Assembly (NCBI GenBank): GCA_017655985.1
Contig: JACJVS010000005.1
Span: 2,356,001 to 2,420,000 of the forward strand
Reading direction: 5' to 3'
Origin: Incumbomyces delicatus
Lineage: Eukaryota; Ascomycota; Eurotiomycetes; Chaetothyriales; Trichomeriaceae
Length of the DNA: 64,000 nt
Shown here: piece by piece, positions 53,246 to 64,000 of the stretch
Layout of the letters: every line of letters begins with the position of its first letter
Position numbering within the stretch: the first letter of the stretch is position 1
Notes under the pieces: model-generated
Told to the model about the DNA's origin: nothing
The model's input: only the letters and a program-made list of their open reading frames with translations
The model's database searches: none
Program-made: the position numbers and the translations under genes

Positions 53246-54837
53246 ATGCCCGTAACACTGCCCCTTCTGCGCGAGGAAGTCACATACGAACAGGCCAGGC
53301 AGAGAGACACAAACACCCTTCTTCATCTCACATATCCAAATGCGCAACTCGAATTCCATGACTTCATTAACCAACGCCGAAAACTAATCCAGGAACGAGT
53401 CGCTCATCATCTTGCTTTACCATCTCCTTCGGCCTGTCGAGTTTCACGCTCGACCAACTGGATTCATGGAAGCTTTAATCTATGCGTTCCCGTGATTGTC
53501 GCCCACTTAAAACCTGTTATTATTCGATTTCCGCTGCCTTACCGTGTCGGTGACAAAGTGTGTCCCGGTAATGGCGATGAAAAACTTCGTTGTGAAGCTG
53601 CCACCTACGCGTGGATGAAGGACGAATGCCCGGACGTGCGAATCCCTCACCTCTATGGATTTGCACTTTCGACCGGTCAATGTGTATGTCCTCTTCCCCT
53701 CCCGCCCGCCTTAACGCAAAGAGAAAGGCTAACTCGATTTTTCACTAGTTTACTGCGGTCGAGCAGCGCCCTCTTTTTGTCCGTTTCTATCACTATCTAA
53801 GAAGTCGGTTCTTGTCGTGTCTTGGATTTTCGGTCCCTTCCAGCCTGCTTCCACACCGAAGCAACCTTTCAAATGAATTAGGTGGCTACCTGCTCATAGA
53901 GTTCTTCGATCAGAAACAGGGGCAGATGCTTTCAAACACCTGGAAGACGGACCAGGCGAACGAGATACTCAGAAAAAATCTGTTTCGCAGTCTGTCATAC
54001 ATCATGTTGAGAGTTGGGCGACTTCCTTTCCCTCGAATCGGGTCATTTATTATCGACGACCAAGGATTCATCCGCTTGGAAAACAGACCTCTCACTATGG
54101 AAATACAAGACCTGGAGAACAATACTATTCCTACTCGTATCCCAAGAGACCGAACATACAGCACGGTTGACTCCTACGTTAACGATCTTCTGTTCTGCCA
54201 CGATAATCGCTTACGCTTTCAACCAAATGGGGCCCATGATAGGGTGGATTGTATCAACCAGATGTCTGCTCTAACGATGATGAGGGCAGTACGTCAAGAC
54301 TTCTTCCGATCCGAGCTCAATCATGGGCCTTTTCGTGCTCGGTTGACAGATATCACCGCCAACAATCTTATGGTGGACGAGGATTGGAACATTAAATGCT
54401 GCATTGATCTCGAATGGATGGCAATTCTCCCCTCAGAATTTGTGCAGCCACCCAGTTGGCTAACGGGTGAAGCTGTGGATGAGATCAATCCGGAAGAATA
54501 CAATAAGCGACGCGAGGAGTTCATGGGTGTCTTCGAAGAGGAAGAGAAAAGTTTACGACAAGTAGAAAGCGGTCTCTCTCGCTCGTCTATTATGAAGACT
54601 GGCTGGGACCTCGGCACTTTCTGGTACGTTCTGGGTTTAAGAAGCCCTACCGCTCTCTACTCGGTCTTCTTCGACAGGATCCAGCCACGATTTTGTGAGG
54701 AACATGGCGAAGATGAGCACTTTTTCACTTCGACCTACCCATACTGGACACGTAATGCCAACGCATTCTTGAAGGAGAAAATCAAGGACAAAGAAATCTA
54801 CGAAGAGAAGCTTCGGGAAGTGTTCAAGGTGGCCTAG
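53246..54837 (+). CDS. APH-type phosphotransferase family protein, two exons, 508 aa
   Basis: Exon 1 is 53246-53683, the intron 53684-53748 (65 bp, GTATGT...GCTAAC...CACTAG) and exon 2 is 53749-54837. The join is in frame (STGQC then FTAVEQRP). Start MPVTLPLLREEV is chosen because an upstream Met would add a hydrophobic stretch absent from the related relic at 22.9 kb. Landmarks: SFNLCVPVIVAHLKPVIIRF (N-lobe strands), KLRCEAATYAWMKDECPD (Glu-containing helix), RLTDITANNLMVDEDW (catalytic loop; Asp and Asn kept, His replaced by Leu) and CCIDLEWMAILPSE (metal-binding Asp). The LEW and WLTGEAVDEI region is typical of large fungal aminoglycoside-phosphotransferase-like families. Real substrates are unknown. 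Intact and not RIPped; its relic cousin at 21.3-22.9 kb keeps DLHxxN. Confidence 0.85.
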
Positions 54838-54845
54838 CTACTGGA

Positions 54846-55453
54846 TCAGCACTCGTTCGATCTGTCTGTCGGCTTCCTTGCCTTGTTGGCGGCTTCAGTG
54901 GAAGATGAGAGTTGCTTGTATGTCTTTGGGTCTATCTTTACACCGACCGTGGCCTCCTCGACAACAGGATCATCATAATTTTCCGAGTTGATAGAGGCAT
55001 TTGAATTCCGGTCTGGCATTGGGGTCATTTCGTGTTTCCGAAGACCCGTAAGCGATATGCCACGTCCTTTGTTAGAAATGCTCCTAGTAGGTTCTGCTTC
55101 TGCATGATACATGATGCATGCAAGGTGATAGTCAACACCAATCTGACAAGAACAACAGAGATGTTTTCGAAGTATCACTTTCCTTGGCGATACATTGAGT
55201 CTCGTCGGAAGGCTGAGTTTTCGTTTCGATCGTTGAAGTCCCTCAATATGTCCGCTAGAAAGGAAATGTGAATCGTGATGTTGGCTTCGAGTGGTATGCA
55301 AGCCGAGTTGGGATCCAGCTTGGCGGATTGATGTTCGGAGAGCCGTACATGTATGTAACAAACATGCATGATACCAGACCAGCCGTTGTTAGTTGGAAAG
55401 AACGCCAGAGAACATGAACATATCTGGTGATTCATGGCGAGTGTTAGACCCAC
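54846..55453 (-). CDS. hypothetical gene, probably spliced, unrecognised
   Basis: Two overlapping minus frames look protein-like. One is 55453-55175 (ACIPLEANITIHISFLADIL, ending SMYRQGK). The other is the C-terminal part of 55361-54846 (after about 55170: MTPMPDRNSNASINSENYDD, then KIDPKTYKQLSSSTEAANKA). A small intron near 55170 would join them, but I could not fix its ends. It ends 8 bases from the stop of the APH gene, convergent with it. Confidence 0.35.
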
Positions 55454-55834
55454 TTACACCCTCAAAGGATCTGCTCACGAAAGTCACTGGTTTCATCGAG
55501 TCGGGCAATGTCCAGAGACAGGCTTTATCATACCGTGCATGACAGAGGCCGGCAAGAACTGGCACTGCTCCCTCCAGGCTCCGCCTGGGCCATCCAGTTC
55601 GAGCTACATGTCATTCCAGCCCGCATAGATCGGGGCAAATGAATGCATGCAACGTACTTTTCTAATGTAGACTGTCATGGCGGGTTGAGATCAGTGGCCC
55701 CGATGGCATGGAGCATTCAATGCACATTGCGGAGGTGAGATGCCTGCCTTCATTGACCGGTATATGAACGCTCGTTCCCACGTCTTTCGAAAAATCTCTC
55801 AGTCAGCATAAATCTTCTTCTCAACCCTCCGTTA

Positions 55835-56022
55835 GGCGAAAATCAGGCTACAAAAGGCTACGAAAGGCTACGAAAGGCGGTTCCCTTCGGCAGCTACGTA
55901 TAAAGATGTAGAACGTATGAAACTGGTATCTACGAGTAGCCCGAAGCGAGAGGATCATTTGCATACAATTTCCGCGTGATTTAGCCTAGTATTAAGGGAG
56001 CTGCGTGGGTGTGAATCTCCCA
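55835..56022. mobile_element. half copy of the foldback/MITE family
   Basis: It matches the right arm plus interior of the element at 17446-17940: AGGCTACGAAAGGCTACGAA, then CAGCTACGTA, GAGTAGCCCGAAGCGAGAGG, ATCATTT-CATACAAT, and the terminus GGGAGCTGCGTGGGTGTG. The opposite arm is missing, so this copy is truncated or single-armed. Confidence 0.8.
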
Positions 56023-56039
56023 TTTTCGGATTTTGCGTT

Positions 56040-57153
56040 TCCGTACACGTAACTACTGCGGGGAAATCACGTGTAGATTACTAATTGCGTGTACCAGCCG
56101 AGTCAGCTAAACCGACTTGGTTTTCAAAAAGTTGGACACTGAAATGGAAGAGAAACTTGGGTCGCATCCGGATAACAATAGTATATTTTGGGTTTAGTAG
56201 GATTTAAAGGCCTCGAGGCCGATTCGAGCCCAGACTTAGAGTCAGGTTTGCAGTCCATCTTGACATTGCCACGGAAGAATTTCGGCGGGCGGCCGAGAAG
56301 GTTCACTTTTCTCACCAGCATCCGACTCCGGTAGAAGGAAAAAGGGATTGCTGGCGCATTCCAGTTCAAACCCAACGTGAACTGTCTACGCCGGAAGCCG
56401 AGGACTTTATTCACTTGTTCGTGAGCATGAAGGTACGTGAAAGATTCATTATTAGGACTCAGAAGTTGATATGATAAGAAGAATCATGACATAATTGAAC
56501 GTGCAAAGGCAAGAGGCAAAGATATACAGATTGATGGTTTAGACTTTCTACTCAATAAAGGCTCTTGGAATGTTCTAGGGAATGAATTCATCGCGGCCAC
56601 AACCATACCATACCCACGAGAATCACAAGTCCCAACTCTGAGCGCAACGACAGGAACTGCCTCTGAACTGCCAGATGTGAATAAAGTTAAACTCTTGATT
56701 TGCTGTACGATGTGCCACGTCAAAGATGGCCAAGCTTATCGACGTCGTCATGTATAAGATTCTGCGTAGTCTTATTAGCTTATCTGCCCACCTCCGTCGC
56801 CCTGATGCACCCGTCGTGCGTCGACGGCGTCACAGCGCCACTGTCTACATCTACCCCTGCCGTGGCCCCCTCCCCTCTACCCCCCCTTCGGTTTTCCTAA
56901 ACATTCTTTGCATCCATATGACGAGACTGCTGAAGAAAGGATTCAACAAGTGAAAGCGTCAACGTCGTCGTTTGTCGAAATGGAGATTTATCACCTAAGC
57001 GTTCGAGCTCAGAAGTGGCCCAAATTTTCAGCCTTTGTCGAAGCAGTTGCGCTAAATCATGCAGTGTGGCGTCAACGCGTTTCTAACACGTGATTCAAAA
57101 ATCTGTCCCTCAATTGCGCGTCTTGCATTTCATCACTGCTTTCCAAATCAACA
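56040..57153. other. spacer upstream of the HNH gene
   Basis: A minus frame 56414-56124 (96 codons) and plus frames 56700-56953 are open but carry no motif. The stretch 57060-57153 would hold the HNH gene's promoter and 5' UTR. Confidence 0.4.
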
Positions 57154-58461
57154 ATGACGACACCCCTTCATAGACACCAATCATCCTTACAGGGTTTCCT
57201 GGACTTCTCGTCCTCTACCGTTCTAACGCCTGAGCAATGTAGTCAGGCAACCACCATCTTCAACCAGCTCGTCTCTCGATACGAACCTTCTCAAGCCGAG
57301 CGTAAAACATACAAATATATTACCCTGCTCCGAGCCGTCCATGAATCGGTTATCTCCAAAGACAACTTCCTTAACCACTTCTTCTTATTCACTGATGCAG
57401 ATCTTCGACATGGTCGCGACGCTCCTACGCCAACATTTTCTGAAATCTTGTCCCGCTTTGACAGTCTGGATTCGTGGAGCTGTGAACAATCGGATGAGCT
57501 CGAGGAGACGCTGGTCAACTTTTCAGACTACCTTGTGAATAACTTCTTCCTACCAAGTATTGAAAATATGTACCCTCCGTGCATGGTCTTGAAAGGCTAA
57601 CATTAAATTAATACAGTCAAGGCATCTAGCCGCAAGACTCCTCAACCTACCCCTACCAGTCTCAGTCTACCTCAAACTTCCAGCGACGTCATTGGCACCA
57701 CATACCGACTTGCACGTCTGCGGCAGCAATGCCTTACTCGCGACCGCTACCGATGTGTCATGTCACGTACGTTCGATCTCACCGAAGGGGAGGCGCGCTG
57801 GACAAGAGACGGTGACAATTCGAAAGATGATGATGGCTTTCTGCTTAGGAATGAAACACCTGAAGATCTGGAAGTAGCACATATACTTCCTCACGCTCTC
57901 ACCTCACTCTCGGGCAATGCTGGGAATTTACAATTAGTATGTGTCTCACTCTGTTATTGGTTGCATTCTCACTGACGACATGGCTAGAGTGAATCCAAAA
58001 GTATTGCTCTTCAGATATTGAAAATGTTCGATCCTGACGCTGGTTACCTGATTGAGGGGCCTGGGATCGATAGACCGATCAATGCAATTACACTGACACA
58101 TTTTTGGCATCAACGAGTGGGGGATTTCGTGGTATCATTTCAACCAACGAGCGACCCGTCTCCACACTCCTACAAGATCGACTACGTTGATCCTAATCGA
58201 CCTTTCCGCAGTTCTTTACTCCCTATCAATCGTCAACTCTATACCACACCAACAAAGACCATCGATCCACCTGCTCCCCGTCTTCTGGCCATCCATCATG
58301 CTATTGCGCGTATTCTCTATCTTAGTGGCGTAGGGGAATATATCGATCATATCGTTCGAGAGATAGAAGAAATATACATCAAAGAAGATGGTTCTACCGC
58401 CCTTGGACACTACGTCCGCTTGAAGATAGATGGTTGGTTGACCGAAATTCCAGTTTGTTAA
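57154..58461 (+). CDS. HNH_2-type nuclease domain protein, three exons, 398 aa
   Basis: Exons are 57154-57556, 57617-57936 and 57988-58461. The introns are 60 and 51 bp (GTATTG...GGCTAACA...ACAG and GTATGT...CTGAC...CTAG). Coding total is 1197 bases, in frame throughout. The N-terminal 135 residues are helical and unrecognised. The nuclease part begins with CLTRDRYRCVMSRTFDLTE (Cys-Arg-Cys core) and continues with EVAHILPHAL (catalytic AHI-P-H), then PINAITLTHFWHQRVGDFVV (Asn-Ala-Ile-xLxH...FxxF), the standard order of fungal HNH_2 proteins. Expected activity: metal-dependent DNA or RNA cleavage; the biological role of these fungal proteins is unknown. Intact, no RIP. It is followed 158 bases later by dispersed repeat copy C. 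Confidence 0.9.
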
Positions 58462-58618
58462 ATCACTGCGATGAGATCACGCTCTTTCCAATATTTCCCG
58501 TGTATCATTCAAAGCATATATTCTCAGTTCTCCGGCTCCGAGGACAAGTTTCTTTCTGGCGTTCTCCGTTCAAGACGATATCACCCGTTTACTAAACTCT
58601 ATTTTCTCTAGTATTATA

Positions 58619-58814
58619 TTGGCCGCCTCTCTTTCACATGTTCCCGTCGAGTTTAGCGCTTAAATTGGTGCGACAGCCAAGCCCGATGTATCCACCTGGG
58701 GTGAGTTACGGGTGATTATAGGCCCCACGAGGGTGAGCCAGGGGTGAGCTAGAGCGGCCTCACCCTAGAGCGCAACGGGCAGTGAGCTCGATGCAGTTTT
58801 TACTCATCTTGGCA
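58619..58814 (+). repeat. dispersed repeat copy C (about 196 bp) with GGTGAG motifs
   Basis: Same start (TTGGCC), internal words and end (ACTCATCTTGGCA) as copy B at 27864-28064, with about 80 percent identity by eye and the same orientation. It contains GGTGAG three times, GGTGAT once and CTCACC once. Confidence 0.78.
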
Positions 58815-60017
58815 GACAGCGACGAGCCCTTTGCTATACAATCTGAACAGAGGTCTCTCGTAAATCGGTCTACCTCTGGACTGTGTTAGACGGTCTTGCA
58901 ATTTACGTGCCTCACTCACTCGTCTTCCTTCTCTGTGGTCCAGTTTGGAGCATTACACCGAACTTTACACCGTTTGCAGTGCATGGGCTGTTCGTAGTAC
59001 ATCATATCGGGCATAGGCGAAGAGTTGATATTGTTCAATTTGATCCGACTCGGTTTGACTTCCGTGTGAGGACACATCCAATACTGAACATCCCTATGTT
59101 GTAATGATATAGGACAATGTTTACCTACCTTATAGAGCGGTGACTGCAAGGCAAAAGCGCACGACCAGAGGAGGTAGTCCATCGCGCGCCTTGCAGGCAT
59201 CTAGCTAGAAAGCGTAAACCACTATTTTTGAGGACACGTACGTGTCCGCCTCATTACTGCATGGTGCAAGATATTCTTCTCCCATATCAAATTGATCTTT
59301 CAACCCATTTTCGGTTGCTCTTACTCTGCTCACTATATGACCTGCTTTTCCATTTCGCGGTCGATCTAGCAGCAGCTCGGTCATCAAGTTTGTACTCTTC
59401 GCGTATTTCTGCCGCCTCGCTGGCAAATGATGTTGGTACACCTTGCCGTACAAGAACGTCATCCGAAAACGAGGATATATAGAGCCTGATCGCTTGCCTT
59501 CGTATGCAGCGAAAATGGCGGTAAAACATCTGTATACAACCTGTTGTGCCCTAAGAGCAGCCTACCCAAGCAAGGCAATAGGTAGAGCTCCGCCGCCCAT
59601 GCAAGGCCGACGGTTAGGCACCAAAGGCTATGGTAATTGGGAGTTGTGATGGTATCTTGTCGATCCGTTCATATTGGAGAGGCATCATCACTTCGGATTT
59701 TACAGTAAGATAGAACGTACTTGAAGCTTTAGGCAACGAAACCTCCCACAGAATCAAGCACTAGTATCTAATTTTGTGCTTCGGATGGCGCCCTTCATTC
59801 GCGTCACAACGGAGTGGGGCTACACTTGGGAAGGTCCTTTGGTTTCGGGAAATCGTCCCTTGGTGCGAGAGGACTACAGACGCGGAAGTCGCGCCCTGGC
59901 TGCTCATGAGTGCGAGTAGGTCATTCCCATCACTGCTTGGTTATTTTCGGTCACAGTCATGACCGCCAACTTCAACATAAGTACGAGGTGGACCTACCGA
60001 CCTGGCTGGTTGACCAG
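58815..60017. other. spacer with gene debris
   Basis: Minus frames 59200-58916 (with QYWMCPHTEVKPSRIKLNN and CKRCKVRC) and 59529-59287 look partly protein-like but are isolated. They could be remains of one gene. No domain was recognised. Confidence 0.35.
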
Positions 60018-62051
60018 CTACTTGTTTGCGCGGCTTGGAGTAAGAATTATCCCGCGTGCTTCGTTACTAATATAACAAAGAAGCATGAGGTAGTATGTCT
60101 TTGCGAGCATCCAAGCATGAGTCGGACGAGACGTCAAAATGTATCCAAAGCTTTTCGATTCCGCCGGGGTTCTGGTTGGATTCGATGTCGCGGTCGCTGC
60201 TGTTCGGGTGAACCTGTTTCGGCGGTGGACACGACAGATGCGACCTCGCAGAAGCAAGTGTTCCGCGAGAACTGGTCCTGTGCGATCTTCGCCGGCTGGC
60301 GTAACAAATGCTGACAGGAGGGAAGTTTGTAAAACTTCGCTCCAGTGGTTTGGCCAGACGGAAGCCGTTGATATCCTCCCATTCACCGACGCCCACGACC
60401 AGGACGGTTCCTGGTACTTCTGTGGTCGTTCAATTATCTCATCAACTATCCACAATAAATGGATGACTAGATGCTCTTTCCAGATGCCGGCAAAATATTC
60501 GTTGCTCGGAAGCCTAATCCTTTTAGCGATCCCCGAAAGTGCGGCGAGTTTATCTTTCTCAGGATATGTCAGGTTGGTTTGTGAATACTCTTCAACGATA
60601 CGTTCCCATAAGAAGTAGGACTTTAGTGAATCATCGTGCCCACGCTGTACAATGGGAAAGGGGCCGCCGGAGAGCGTTTTTATGTCCGTGCTTAATTTGG
60701 CATGTCCAAGGTTGGGGATGCCGGCGGGAAGAATCTCGCTTGCGGCGAGGCCGAGATATCCCAAAAGGTCTGTCCTTCTACAAAGTGCAAACATCGTGGT
60801 GTGAGAACCTGCTCTTGTAATACCCATCCGCGAGTGAAGAGCGGATTTGAGGTAATCTTCACGTCCCAGGATCGGTTATCGTAACAGTAGTATTGAGGTG
60901 TATCGGTGCTCATGTCGAGAAAGTTGGAAGGCCGCACGACACGGAGGCTGGTATCAACGATTGAACGAGTTGAGAAGAGTTTGGTATTGCCTGTGGCGGC
61001 GTTGATCTTGCAAGTACTGTTTTTGTATACGTCGCCCATGGATCCAGATTCGCGCTGCCAGTCGGGGTCAGAGTCTTGGAGGGTACGGAAACTATCGATC
61101 CAAATGTAGCGCATTCCAAGGCGTTTGGTAGTTTCCATCGTTTCTGTGGCGCGCCTTCCGTATCAGAAGCTTTGAAAGAGGAAGTGCATTGCTCCATAGC
61201 TGCTCTACGTCCGTGGTAAGTTGGCACATCTTGGTTTCCTCACCCCATCGATGAGAGAGTGTTGTGTACCTGGTATTGATATCGAGTCCAGCAGAATGGC
61301 AAATCCTTGGGCGCACGGTACAAGGGTTTAGCCCAAGGTCAATTAGTCGCGTAGGCAATTTTCGGCTCTTAGGAACGAGAGATTGGCAGGTTGCATGGTC
61401 ATCTTCGCCACACCGGAGCCAGAAGTTGGCTAGTGCCCAGCTTGAGGGGCTGTTATTGGTCGTCGACAGGGACTGCTGTGGGAGAACTTCGAGTCCTAGA
61501 ACAAAGGTTTAATGAAGTTAGCTTGTTATAACAGAATGGGAGCCTGATCTGGAATGACGTGACATCTCACCTTTACATTGTATCATATTGATTGAATGGC
61601 TGGTAATCTTAGACTCCTCCATCGGATAGTTGAATGTGACACTCAATCCCATCTTTTCGATCGAGTACAAATATTCCACTCCCCAATGCCTCCCCCATCC
61701 ATCCCTTATATTCGCCTACTCACGCAGCGACAGCTGATTCCACTGGAGCCAGCAAAAGTGACAATTTCCAACATTCGCCGAACTCTTAAATTGCTCGACG
61801 GACTGCGATCGAGTCTCGCCATAACAACCTCCGTATCCGTATATACGTTCCATGGGATTGAGATTGGAGAGGAAGGAATCACTAAATTCGCAGATTGGTG
61901 AGAGAGTCGATTCTGGTGTGATTGTCTTGAGTTCGCGTAGAGTAGCTTCGTCGAAGTGACCGGCTGCTGAATCGAGAATGACCTTCGTGGAGAGGATTCT
62001 ATGACGGAGCCTTGGAAAGGCTTCGCCTAAGACATCGTGGACATCGTCCAT
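60018..62051 (-). pseudogene. HET-domain (heterokaryon incompatibility) gene, frameshifted
   Basis: The pieces are in order on the minus strand. An N-terminal region ends GNCHFCWLQWNQLS (62051-61716). Next is YTTLSHRWGEE (HET motif 1, about 61270). Then come GMRYIWIDSFRTLQDSD (motif 2, about 61110), WQRESGSMGDVYKNSTCKI, GWVLQEQVLTPRCLHF (motif 3, about 60800) and the C-terminal YQEPSWSWASVNG (about 60400). HET proteins act in allorecognition and programmed cell death after fusion of unlike hyphae. Between motifs 1 and 2 (about 61165) and again after FWDIS (about 60740) the coding frame shifts without plausible introns, so at least two indels have broken it. IDSFRTLQ replaces the usual IDSLCILQ. 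No RIP-type stop dominates. Confidence 0.85.
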
Positions 62052-62159
62052 GGGAAGAATATGCCAATTCCATGGTGCTGGATCCTCCTGGCGATGGTGT
62101 TGAGGCTCTAAAGTTATAATATCATAATGGATGATAGATACTGGGCGTCGGCCGCCTGA

Positions 62160-62300
62160 TCAGTCACCCTGCCACCCCGCTAAGGAGCGCACGGTAAGAT
62201 CGATGCTCATTTTGTGGATCTTGGCGGGCAGGTAGGGTAAAATCTGCGTCGGGCTCACATGGGCGCTCACCCTACCCGCGCCGCCTCAATGTCGGCGCAC
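62160..62300. repeat. diverged copy D of the GGTGAG-type repeat
   Basis: It contains TCACCCTGCC, CGATGCTCATTTTGTGGATC followed by TTGGC, and GCTCACCCTACC, resembling the end region of copies B and C. The match is partial and the ends are unclear. Confidence 0.4.
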
Positions 62301-62612
62301 CTTCTACTCACCTTCCACTCACTGTCGTCCATCTTTCACACCGTCGTCTATTACTCCTGGTCCCGCAAACTGGCCATAACGTGTGTGACCCTAAAAGGTG
62401 ACATTCTAAAAATGGCGTGACAGTAGATCCTTGTTCCATCCCTCCTCCTATCCTCCTATTAATGGCACATAAAGACCCATATCCCGGCCTGTCTAAGCCG
62501 AACTTTCTTTTCTTTCTTTCCATACTATATCTACTACTCTAGTCACTAGCATTAGTTCCTACCACATTATGGTACCTTCCACTGATCCTACCTGTTTGAG
62601 TGCCACCTCTTG

Positions 62613-64000
62613 TTACAGGATAGCCTCGCCAGGAAGAGTACTCTCACGCTTCACAGATGTTGTTGTGTCGGTAGTGAGAACCAGCATCTCCAACCAGGTG
62701 AGCTTTACCATAAACTTATCTCTGTCGACACAGTGAAGGCCGCCGTGCGGATTTTTAGCGAAAGTGCTACCATTTGTGCAACTCATTCCCTGGCCAATGG
62801 CGTTCTGTAGAGATAGTCTCGTCACATCCACGAGTTGAAGGTTCGGGGTATCCCGAAGCCAACAGCTACCGGCTTCTTCGTGACCATCAAAGGTCAAGCA
62901 GACACCGATGCAGACTCTGTGTAGTGTGTCCGGGCCTGTAAATGGCTGGACATCTCGGAATATGAATCCAAAACGGTTCCTTCTTGGAGGGGGATCGAAT
63001 TCGTAGAGCATGTCACCCTGCTGAACCGAGCTGTACGTCCAACAATACAAACTTTCATTAGGATTGAAAAGCACGACTGGAGAGAATGAAGGCCGTCTGT
63101 GGGCATGCGTCGCGGCCATTTCTCTCTCGGAAAGGTTGCGGAGACCACCAAGGTTCCTGGCCTCAACTACAAAAACGCGGGATGCGGAAAATTCTTCAAA
63201 GGTCATTGATGTCGCGTCCAGAAGCTCTTTGGCCACAGGATGCACGGGGATATAATCACCTACTCCCAGTGCGGTACGAAGCTCCCTTGCCCGGTCAAGG
63301 GTGTCAAACCCGAACCTTGCAACTGCCATCACCCGGAAGAAGAGCCAGAGAGCGGTCTGCGAGTAGTCGATTTCAACGCCACGACCGTCACGTCGCTTTG
63401 ATTCGTGGTTAACGTCCGAAACGAGACCAAGTAGACCATATACTTTATCTCGAGGGTCGGAACATCTGTGGCCAAGGTAGGTAGAACATAAGTAGCCCGC
63501 CGAGATCCTTCTTATGGTCCGATTCGTAGCCTGGCATCCGTGAGTTGATGAGCGGGCCGAGAGTAATCGAGTCGGAGGAGAACCCGAAAGCGAGGATTTG
63601 CAGACGCTCGAAAGGCAAAGATCTTCGACCACAGAGTACGGTGACGCTCTTTGCCAACAAGACCTCCTGAATCACCCACACACGTGTCCAATAGCTTCTT
63701 GCGAGCAGGGCCCGACAAGCTGCGTCGTGCCGACGAAGGCCCTCTTCATCTTTGCCATAGAACTTTACAATGTTGCTCTGAATGCCCTTGCGGCCCATAG
63801 GACGCCAGTTGTGTTGTATGTCAATACACCGCATCAATTTGTCGCTACCATCGGCCGCCTCACCGATTCACGCCAGAACCTGCTCCGCTGAGGAGTAAAT
63901 TCGTCCCATAATTCCGACCTGCGCGTCGCGTTCTTTGAGATTCTCTTAGTCGATACAGATGGCATCGACAAAAAGGAACCGCGTCTTCAGCCGATCAAAT
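62613..64000 (-). pseudogene. second HET-domain gene, broken, runs off right edge
   Basis: From the right edge the frame reads FLFVDAICID, then a stop at a former Gln codon, ENLKERDAQVGIMGRIYSSA, EQVLA, then a TGA at a former Trp codon. It continues with ARSYWTRVWVIQEVLLAKSV (HET motif), then near 63470 a frameshift to CSDPRDKVYGLLGLVSD and the C-terminal region down to TAG 62613. VDAICIDQ and WTRVWVIQE mark the HET subfamily common in Ascomycota. Two RIP-type stops plus one frameshift make it a pseudogene. It is not closely related to the 60-62 kb gene. A GT-rich or splice explanation for the frameshift was not found. Confidence 0.82.

Noticed and set aside
60139..61512. Plus-strand ORFs up to 159 codons
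   Set aside because: Antisense shadows of the HET-domain relic.

Overview
The window is nuclear DNA from a filamentous ascomycete (Pezizomycotina). The evidence is short GT-AG introns of 47-65 bp with GCTAAC- or CTGAC-type branch sites, fungus-specific families (FunK1 kinase, HET-domain proteins, DUF7924, DUF3435 tyrosine recombinase), and long AT-rich blocks with the signature of repeat-induced point mutation (RIP): CpA and TpG strongly depleted, TpA enriched, and CAA/CAG/TGG codons turned into stops. The species cannot be named from this sequence.

Layout. 1-1883 holds an intact DUF3435-type tyrosine recombinase reading leftward off the window edge; this family supplies the captains of Starship giant transposons. 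Behind its start (2228-2358) is a cluster of GGTGAG motifs that recurs near 27.9, 58.7 and 62.2 kb. 2372-15.7 kb is a RIP block with a full-length Ty3/gypsy chromovirus (3801-11456, target duplication CTCCT), a 5'-truncated relative (2372-3589) interrupted by a non-RIPped solo LTR (2769-3339, target duplication CTAAC), and an unidentified RIPped coding relic. 15.7-24 kb is a second, partly RIPped block with two broken APH-type phosphotransferase genes, a long-armed foldback element and minisatellites. 24.6-64 kb is gene-bearing accessory DNA, with lighter RIP patches at 26.4-27.9, 38.1-39.6 and 44.2-45.3 kb.

Gene content is lopsided. I count nine protein-kinase or APH-type phosphotransferase genes or relics (16.6, 21.3, 28.1, 34.4, 41.0, 44.2, 46.9, 49.2 and 53.2 kb). 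With them are three copies or fragments of a DUF7924 gene (a possible PD-(D/E)XK-like nuclease family), one HNH_2-type nuclease gene, two broken HET-domain genes, a fragment of the splicing-factor gene PRP31, and an Ulp1/OTU-like cysteine-motif relic at 30.7-33.4 kb. About half of these are disrupted. There are no ordinary housekeeping genes apart from the PRP31 fragment.

How the parts may work together is inference. The mix of recombinase, kinases, nucleases and HET genes fits an accessory region assembled by mobile elements and enriched in conflict or self/non-self recognition functions. The boundary near 2358-2372, between clean captain DNA and RIPped retroelement DNA, is a plausible edge of a Starship lying mostly to the left of the window. 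No pathway or operon-like arrangement is visible.
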